From assembly GCF_024166365.1 (NCBI RefSeq), contig NC_064828.1, positions 55,593,254-55,657,253 of the forward strand: a stretch of DNA of 64,000 bases, written 5' to 3'. The position numbers and the translations under genes were made by a program. The stretch comes from Elephas maximus indicus (Eukaryota > Chordata > Mammalia > Proboscidea > Elephantidae). Of the stretch, positions 56,162-64,000 are shown piece by piece. The notes under the pieces are model-generated. The model searched no databases. It saw only the letters and a program-made list of their open reading frames with translations, and was not told the DNA's origin. Within the stretch, counting starts at the first letter, position 1. Each line of letters begins with the position of its first letter.

Positions 56162-56333
56162 GGAAACCCTGGAGGTGTACTGGTTAATTGCTACAGCTGC
56201 TAACCAAAAGGTCAGCAGTTCAAATCCACCAGGTGCACCTTGGAAACTCTATGGGCAGTTCTACTCTGTTCTATAGGGTTGCTATGAGTAGGAATCAACT
56301 TGAAAGGCAGTGGATTTGGTTTGGTTTTGGTTT
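56162..56333 (+). mobile_element. AfroSINE in the L1 5' UTR
   Basis: Head GGAAACCCTGGAGGTGTACT, GCTAACCAAAAGGTCAGCAG, core GAGTAGGAATCAACTTGA and a GGTTTGGTTTTGG tail. A 13-bp duplication with one mismatch (TAGAAGCC.TGAA) flanks it at 56149-56161 and 56334-56346. Confidence 0.93.
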
Positions 56334-57530
56334 TAGAAGCCATGAACATCAAAGGCAAAGTAAGAAAAAGGACTGAGCAGCAGGGGGAGGGAGAAATGGT
56401 TCAGAAGAGGAGCAGAGTTGCTGGACCTGAATCACTGGGAACCCTCAGTGGTGGGCTGGTGGTAGCTTTCAGCCACAGTTCCCTCAGAGAGAAACAGCCA
56501 GCAACATAGCCTACTCACACTTCTGGAAGCAGAGAATAATGGTGTTCTAGGCAAAAGCTAAGTATTTGCATATATTTTACCATGTCGCCAGCCCCCAAGC
56601 TGGATTCAGTGGCTGTTGATATTCCTGGGCCTGAGATAGGTCCTGTTACACAATCTGAGCCATTCTTCCAGCCTTGGAGAAGGAATAAATTCACAAATGG
56701 GGAAAAGATAATCTGCCAGCTCCACTAACCTGGGGAACTCAGGTAAGAAGTGGCTCCTATCCAGGCATAACTGGTCCATGGACGTTGAATATCTTTTCCC
56801 CTGCATGCACCTGTGTGGGCCTATTTCAGGAGAATAGGCCCTTGTTGGCAGACTGCAAATGTTTCACCTGTGTGGTGGAGAGGTGAGTGTTTGAAGTTTG
56901 ATGCCACTTTGCCTATTAAACAGGGTCCTCACCTACCCAAATCAGGGACCTACGGACTGATGGCTCTACTCATCTCACCCAGCCACCCACAACAGGGGTC
57001 CAAAGGGTAACTGGTATCTCCCAGTCCTTACAACCAAAAGCATTCAGTGCCCAAGGTCCATTTGCAGAGCCCATCCAACTGTGCAATCTAGGGAACAGGG
57101 ACGAACTTTCCTCAAGACATTTAGGGGATGGATGTCAGCCCCCTGTCTTGTTCAGAGCATGACCACCTGTTGAAACCAGATACTGGTACCTACACCAATC
57201 ACTTCTGCCCCTCTAAGACTGTAGGACAGAGCCTGTAACACACACTTGATGACCAGCTACCTGAACACCTGAAATGAATCCATACAAGAAAAGTGAATGG
57301 ACTCCTAGGCTCACATACATGGTAACAGCTCTAGCCACCTGGTGACAAGATGTTAAAGCTTCGAAGGCAAAAATAATCAAGCTAGCTAACTCAAGCAACA
57401 TATTTGGACATACTAACACAAAACAAAGCAAGAAGTTAGGATATAGTAAGCAAACACAAAATAAACTAATGCAATAACTTACAGATGGCTGGAGACAACA
57501 GTCGATATCAAACACATAAAGAACCAGACC

Positions 57531-58511
57531 ATGATCGCTTCAACAAACCCTCAAAACAAAGAATCAAGGGATCTTCTGGAAGAAGGTGCATTCCTGGAAT
57601 TACCGGATACAGAACACAAAAGATTAATACATAGAACTCTTCAAGACATCTGAAATGAGGTCAGGAAGGAGATCAGGCAATGCGTGGAACAAGCCAAGGA
57701 ACACACAGATAAAGCAGTTAAAGAAATTAAAAAGGTTATTCAAGAACACAATGAAAAATTTAATAAGCTGCAAGAATCCATAGAGAGACGGCAATCAGAA
57801 ATTCAGAAGATTAACATAAAATTACAGAATTGGAAAACTCGATGGAAAGTCAGAGGAGCAGAATTGAGCAAGTGGAAGGCAGAATTGGTGAGACTGAAGA
57901 TAAAGCACTTGCCAACAATATACTTGAAGAAAAATCAGATAAAAGAATTAAAAAAAAAAAAAAAATGAAGAAACCCTAAGAATAATGTGGGAAACTACCA
58001 AGGGAATTATACTACAAGTGATTGGAGTACAAGAACAGGGAGGGACAAAAGAAAATACAGAGAGAATTGTTGAAGATTTGTAGGCAGAAAACTACCCTGA
58101 TATGATGAAAGATGAGAAGATATCTATCCAAGATGCTCATCGAACTCCACATAAGGTAGATCTTAAAAGAAAGCCACCAAGACATATAATCAAACTTGCA
58201 AAACAAAAGATAAAGGCAGAATTTTAAGAGCAGCTAGGGATAAATGAAAAGTCACCTAAAAAGGAGAGTCAATAAGAATAAGCTTGGACCACTCAGCAGA
58301 AACCACACAGGCAGAAAGCAGTGGATGACTTGTATAAAACACTGAGGAAACAAATTGCCAGCTAAGAATCATACATCCAGCAAAACTGTCTCTCGAAAAT
58401 GAAGATGAAATAAGGACATGCCTAGATAAACAGAAGTTAGAAGAATTTGTAAAAAACAAACCAAAACTACAAGAAATACTAAAGGAAGTTCTCTGGATAG
58501 AAAATCAATAA
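57531..58511 (+). pseudogene. L1 ORF1 pseudogene
   Basis: ORF1 encodes an RNA-binding coiled-coil protein that forms the L1 RNP. From the ATG at 57531 the frame is in step with the open piece 57684-57968, broken by a TGA at 57651-57653. The Lys/Glu-rich heptad text EEIKKVIQEH-like region (57714-57960) is the coiled coil. A frame break occurs in the A-run at 57949-57965. The RRM/C-terminal part continues in another frame (VIGVQEQGGTKENTERIVED near 58020, then IQDAHRTPHKVDLKRKPPRH) with further stops at 58081 and 58225. Confidence 0.8.
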
Positions 58512-61500
58512 CATCAGATATCAACCCAAGACTAGAACACTGGACAGAGCAATCAGATGTCAACTGAGATAGGGAAATTGCAAAAATAATTCAAGATTTA
58601 AAAAAAAAATGTTCAAAATAGGGAAACAGTGATGTCATTATGTAAAAAAGACAACATTAAAACAATAAAGAGGGACTAAGAAATGTAGTCATAGATCTTT
58701 CATATGGACAGGAAGACAAGGCGATACAAAGAAATAAAAGTTAGGTTTAAACTTAGAAAAATAGGGGTAAAAATTAAGGTAACCACAAAGGACACTACCA
58801 ACCCTACTCATCAAAATAAAATACAAGGAAATAATAGAGACTCAGAAGAAACAAAATCAACAACAACGAAAAAGGGGAAAAGATAGTATATAAAGATAAA
58901 CTGCTCAGCACAAAAAATTAAGTGGGAAAAAGAAACTGTCAACAACACACAAAAAAGACACCAAAATGACAGCACTAAACTCATACCTCTCCGTAATTAT
59001 GCTGATCGTAAATGCACTAAATGCACCAGTAAAGAGACAGAGAGTGGGAGAATGGATAAAAAAAGATGATCTGTCTATATGCTGCCTACAAGAGACACAC
59101 CTCAGGCTTAGAGACACAAACAAACTAAAACTCAAAGGATGGAAAAAAAATATATCAAGCAAACGACAATCAAAAAAGAGCAGGAGTAGCAATATTAATT
59201 TCTGACATAATAGACTTTATCATTAAATCTACCACAAAGGATAAGAAATGACGTTATATAATGATTAAAGGGACAATATATCAGTAGGATATAACCATAT
59301 TAAATATTTGTGCACCCAATGACAGGGCTGCAAGGTACATAAAAATGAACTATATCAGTTTTGAAAAATGAGATAGATGGCTCCACAATTATAGTATGAG
59401 ATTTCAACACACCACTTTTGGTGAACGACGAAACATCCAGAAGAAAGCTCAATAAAGACATGGAAGATCTAAATGCCACACTCAACCAACTTGACCTCAT
59501 AAACATACACAGAACACTCCACCCAACAGCAGCCAAGTATACTTTCTTTTCCAACTCACTTTGAACATTCTCTAGAATAGACCACGTATTAGGTCATAAA
59601 ACAAGCCTTAGCAGAATACAAAACACTGAAATATTACAAAGCATCTTCTCTGACCATAAAGCCATAAAAGTAGAAATCAATAACAGGAAAAGCAGGAAAA
59701 AGACATCAAATACATGGAAACTGAGCAATACCCTGTTCAAAAGCAAACGGGTTATAGAAGACATCAAGGATGGAATAAAGAAATTCATAGAATCCAATGA
59801 GAATGAAAACAATTCCTAACAGAACCTTTGGGACACAGCTAAAGCAGTGCTCAGAGGTCAATTTATATCAACAAATGCACACATACAAAATGAAGAAAGG
59901 GACAGAATCAAAGAATTATACCTACTACTTATGCAAATAAAAGAGAACAACAAAAGAAACCCTCAGTAACCAGAAGAAAGCAAATAATAAAAATTAGAGC
60001 AGAATTAAAAGAAATAGAGAACAGGAAAACAATTGAAAGAGTTAACAAGACCAAAAGCTGGTCCTTTGAAAAAGTTAACAAAACTGATAAACCATTGGCC
60101 AAACTGACAAAAGAAAAACAAGAGAGGAAGCAAACAACCCGAGTTAGAAATGAGATGGGCAACATTACAACAGACCCAACTGAAATTAAAAGAATCATAT
60201 CAAATTAAGATGAAAAATTGTACTCTAATAAATTTAAAAACCTGGAAGAAATGGATGAATTCTTAGAAACACACTACCTACCTAAACCACCACAGAGGTA
60301 GAACAACTAAAGAAACCCATAACAAAAGAAGAGATTGAAAAGGTAATTTAAAAACTCCCAATAAAAAAAAAAGCCATGGCCCATACAGCTTCACCGTAGA
60401 GTTCTACCAACCTTTCAGAGATGAGTTAACACCACTACTACTAAAGGTATTTCAAAGCATAGAAAAGGATGGAATACTCCCAAACTGATTCTATGAAGCC
60501 ACCATATCCCTGATACCAAAACCAGGTAAAGACACCACAAAAAAAAGAAAATTACACACCTATATCCCTCATGAACTTAGATGCAAAAATCCTCAACAAA
60601 ATTCTAGCCAATAGAATTCAACAACTTATCAAAAACATGATTGGCCATGACCAAGTGGGATTCATACCAGGTATGCAGGGATGGTTCAACATCAGAAAAA
60701 CAATTAATGTAATCCACCATGTAAATAAAAGACAAGAACCACATGATCTTATCAATTGATGTAGAAAAGTAGAAAAGGCACTTGACAAAGTTCAACACCC
60801 ATTCATGATAAAAACTCTCAGCAAAATAGGAATAGAAGGAAGATTTCTCAACATAAGAAAGGGCATTTGTACAAACCCAATAGCCAACATCATCCTAAAT
60901 GCAGAGTCTGAAAGCATTCCCCTTGAGATCGGGTATCAGACAAGGATGCCCTTTATCACGACTCATATTCAACATTGTGCTGGAGGTCCTAGACAGACCA
61001 ATTAGGCTAGATAAAGAAATATAGGGCATCCAGATTGGTAAGGAAGAAGTAAAATATCTCTATTTGCAGAAGACATGATCTTATACACAGAATACCCTAA
61101 AGAACCCTCAAGAAAACTACTGACACTTATAGAAGAGTTCAGCAGAACATCAGGATACAAGATAAACTTACAAAAATCGGTTGGATTCCTCTACACCAAC
61201 CAAAAGGACATTGAAGAGGAAATCACCAAACAAATACCATTTACAGTAGCCTCCAAGAAGTTAAAATACGCAGGAATAAATCTTGCCACAGAGGTAAAAG
61301 ATCTATACAAAGAAAACTATAAGACGCTACTGGAAGAAACCAAAAGAGACCTGCATAAGTGGAAAAACATGCCTTGCTCATGGACAGGAAGACTTAACAT
61401 TGTAAAAATGTTCTACCAAAAGTGATCTATAGATACAAAGCAATTCCGATCCAAATTCCAATGACATTTTTTAATGAGACGGATAAGCAAATCACCAACT

Positions 61501-61960
61501 TCACATAGAAGAGAAAAGCACCAGATAAGTAAAACATTACAGAAAAAGAAGAATAAAGTGGGAGGCCTCACTCTACCTGATTTTACAACCTATTATACCT
61601 CCACAGTAGTCAAAAGAGGCTGGTACTGGTACAACAGATACGTAGATCAGTGGAATAGAATTGAGAATCCAGACATAAATCCATCCACATATGAGCAGCT
61701 GATATTTGACAAAGCCCCCAAAGTCAGTTAAATGGGGAAGAGACAGTCTCTTTAACAAATGGTACTGACATAACTGGATCTCCATCTCCAAAAAAATGAA
61801 ACAAGACCCATACCTCACACCATACACAAAAACGAACTCAAAATGGATCAAAAACTTAAATACAAAATCTAAAATGATAAAGATCATGGAAGAAAAAGTA
61901 GGAACAACGTTAGGAGCCCTAATAAATGGCATGAACACCATACAAAACATTACTAACAAT

Positions 61961-63384
61961 GTTGTTGTTAGGCACGGTCAAGTCAGCTGCTGTCAAGTCA
62001 GTTCCGACTCATAGCAACCCTATGCACAACAGAATGGAACCCTGCCCGGTCCAGAGCCATTCTTACAATCATTGCTATGCTTGAGCTCATCCTTGCAGCC
62101 ACTGTGTCAATCCACCTTGTTGAGGGTCTTCCTCTTTTCTGCTGACCCTGTACTCTGCCAAGCATGATGTCTTCTCCAGGGACTGACCCCTCCTGACAAC
62201 ATGTCCAAAGTATGTAAAATGCAGTCCCATCATCCTTGCTTCTAAGGAGCATTCTGGCTGTACTTCTTCTAAGACAGATTTGTTCATTCTTTTGGCAGTC
62301 TATGGTATATTCAACATTCTTCACCAACACCACAATTCAAAGACGTCAATTCTTCTTCAGTCTTCCTTGTTCATTGCCCAGCTTTCACATGCATAAGATG
62401 CAATTGAAAATACCATGGCTTGGGTCAGGCACGCCTTAGTATTCAAGGTGACATCTTTGCTCTTCAACACTTTCAAGAGGTCCTTTGCAGCAGATTTACC
62501 CAATGCAACGTGTCTTCTGATTTCCTGACTGCTGCTTCCATGGCTGTTGATTGTGGATCCAAGTAAAATGAAATCCTTGACAACTTCAATCTTTTCTCCG
62601 TTTATCATGATGTTGCTCATTGGTCCAGTTTTGAGGATTTTTGTTTTATGTTGAGGTGCAATCCATACTGAAGGCTGTGGTCTTTGATCTTCATTAGTAA
62701 GTGCTTCAAGTCCTCTTCACTTTCAGCGGGCAATGTTGTGTCATCTGCATAACACAGGTTGTTAATGAGTCTTCCTCCAATCCTGATGCCCCATTCTTCT
62801 TCATATAGTCCAGCTTCTCGGATTATTTGCTCAGCACACAGATTGAATAGGTGTGGTGAAAGAATACAACCCTAACGCACACCTTTCCTAACTTTAAACC
62901 AATCAGTATCCCCTTGTTCTGTCTGAACAACTGCCTCTTGATCTATGTAAAGGTTCCTCATGAGCACAATTAAGTGTTCTGGAATTCCCATTCTTCCCAA
63001 TGTCATCTATAATTTGTTATGATCTACACAGTTGAATGCCTTTGCATAGTCAATAAAACACAGATAAACATCCTTCTGGTATTCTCTGCTTTCAGCCAGG
63101 ATCCATCTGACATCAGCAATGATATCCCTGGTTCCACGTCCTCTTCTGAAACCGGCCTGAATTTCTGGCAGTTCCCTGTCGATATACTGCTGCAGCCATT
63201 TTTGAATGATCTTCAGCAAAATTTTGCTTGCTTGTGATATTAATGATATTGTTCTATAATTTCCACATTCGGTTGGATCACCTTTCTTGGGAATAGGCAT
63301 AAATAGGGATCTCTTCCAGTCAGTTGGCCAGGAAGCTGTCTTCCATATTTCTTGGTATAGATGAGTGGGCACCTCCATCACTGC
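61961..63384 (-). mobile_element. RTE copy inserted in L1 ORF2
   Basis: The plus strand begins GTTGTTGTTAGGCACGGTCA and ends near CCTCCATCACTGC, 1.42 kb, 5'-truncated within the RT region before the palm. L1 text on either side joins up, so the RTE is younger than the L1. No clear duplication was identified. The tail has a short extra tandem copy (GTCAAGTCAG repeated at about 61978 and 61993). Confidence 0.9.
62357..63384 (-). pseudogene. RTE reverse-transcriptase fragment in pieces
   Basis: The most complete RT palm in the window. The minus-strand frame 63453-63007 (its first ~23 codons are antisense L1, not RTE) contains KGDPTECGNYRTISLISQAS, FRRGRGTRD and motif A LCFIDYAKAFNCVD, with the catalytic Asp kept. 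Motif C YADD is intact at 62740-62751. The frame 62620-62357 covers the C-terminal region. Frameshifts separate the pieces, and the endonuclease is missing. Confidence 0.85.
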
Positions 63385-64000
63385 AGAAGAGAAACTAGAT
63401 AACTGAGAGCTTCTAAAAATCAAACACCTATGCTCATCCAAAGACTTCACCAAAAGAGTGAAAAGATTACCTACAGACTGGGAAAATGTTTTTAGCTATG
63501 GCATTTCTGATCAGTGCCTTATCGCTAAAATCTATATGATATTGCAAAAACTGAACTACAAAAAGACAAATAACACAATTTAAAAATGGGCAAAAGATAT
63601 GAACAAACACTTCACTAAAGAAGACATTCAGGTAGCTAACAGATATATGAGGAAATAGGATCATTAGCCATTAGAGAAATGCAAATCAAAACTACAAAGA
63701 GATTCTATCTAGCTCCAACAAGGCGGGAATTAATCCAAAAGCCACAAAATAATAAATGTTGGAGAGGTTGTGGAGAGACTGGAACACTTATACACTGCTG
63801 GCGGGAAAGTAAAGTAGTACACCCACTTTGGAAATCCATTTGATGCTTCCTTAAAAAGCTAGAAGTAGAACTACCAAATGATCCAGCAATTCCGGTCCTT
63901 GGAATATATCATGGAGAAGTAAAAGCCTCTACCCTAACAGATATATGCACACCTACATTCACTGCAGCACTATTTACAATAGCAAAAAGATGGAAGCAAC

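Larger units (their letters stand above)
56048..64000 (+). mobile_element. near-complete L1, dead, runs off the window
   Basis: 5' UTR from GGGGGCAGGGCCAAGATGG, ORF1 near 57531, ORF2 from 58966, reaching ACCTACATTCACTGCAGCAC at the window end, which lies in the 3' part of L1. It carries an AfroSINE in the 5' UTR and an RTE in ORF2. Subtracting these leaves about 6.3 kb, so nearly all of an L1 is present. Full-length L1s are rare compared with truncated ones; this one is old enough to have taken two further insertions. Confidence 0.85.
58966..64000 (+). pseudogene. L1 ORF2 pseudogene, split by RTE
   Basis: ORF2 encodes endonuclease plus reverse transcriptase. The open piece at 58966-59205 is the endonuclease N-terminus, with Asn in LIVNALNAP and QETH at 59089-59100 intact. 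DFNTP (near 59400) follows a stop, and SDHKAIKVEI (near 59650) is present. RT text runs [20 protein letters not shown] (60571 on), a broken motif A at 60750-60785, and FAED at 61063-61074 in place of FADD. 61075-61425 and 61474-61731 are C-terminal pieces. Coding text resumes at 63385 after the RTE insertion (AGAAACTAGATAACTGAGAG). Many stops and frameshifts; inactive. Confidence 0.83.

Noticed and set aside
57213..57515. 100-codon minus-strand frame with Cys/Leu-rich sequence
   Set aside because: Antisense to the L1 5' UTR; composition reflects the complementary strand and there is no domain.

Overview
The window is mammalian intergenic or intronic DNA, AT-rich and CpG-poor, almost certainly from an afrotherian. 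The host call rests on two lineage markers seen throughout. The first is a dense population of a tRNA-derived SINE (about 45 full or partial copies) whose tail carries the palindromic core around GAGTCGATTC or GAATCGACTC; this is the AfroSINE type known from elephants, hyraxes, sirenians and relatives. The second is a set of eight RTE/BovB-clade LINE fragments with reverse-transcriptase coding sequence and the same 3'-tail core. An elephant-like paenungulate is most likely, but that species-level statement is inference. No functional host protein-coding gene, rRNA or tRNA gene was found. The longest open frames all belong to dead retrotransposons.

Layout. 1-9.3 kb: old LTR, L1 and MIR remnants with AfroSINEs, including a run of three same-strand SINEs at 6.1-6.8 kb. 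9.6-16 kb: an RTE-rich block, with a near full-length decayed RTE on + (9589-12789), a reverse-strand copy at 13.4-14.4 kb, and a third RTE (14969-15859) inserted inside an AfroSINE with a 7-bp target duplication and a short inverted 5' piece. 16-21 kb: SINEs, MIR, an AT microsatellite and a GC-rich, CpG-rich ~620-bp block bounded by 28-bp imperfect inverted repeats (19225-19844). 21.7-24.4 kb: nested ERVL-MaLR elements. 25-32 kb: L1 3' sequence, a hAT-like remnant, long AT-rich unassigned stretches and microsatellites. 32-40 kb: two solo LTRs of one family, each with its own 4-bp duplication (32351-32716, 39661-40024), L1 pieces and two RTE tails in inverted arrangement. 42.6-43.7 kb: an MLT1-type LTR interrupted by a U6 snRNA copy fused directly to an AfroSINE. 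43.8-46.7 kb: an L1 3' half. 46.7-55.6 kb: mostly unassigned sequence with SINEs and an RTE copy holding the longest open RT frame (49268-50296). 56.0-64.0 kb: a nearly complete but dead L1 that begins at its 5' UTR inside a MaLR LTR, carries an AfroSINE in the 5' UTR and an RTE copy inside ORF2, and runs off the window end.

How the parts work together: the RTE LINE is the probable source of the reverse transcriptase that moved the AfroSINEs, because they share the 3' tail core and both leave target-site duplications of roughly 7-14 bp. The most notable item is the U6/AfroSINE chimera at 43188-43460. Near-identical 11-bp duplications bracket the pair as a whole, so it looks like one retrotransposition event with a template switch from SINE RNA to U6 snRNA. 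All family names come from recognition by eye; no database search was run.
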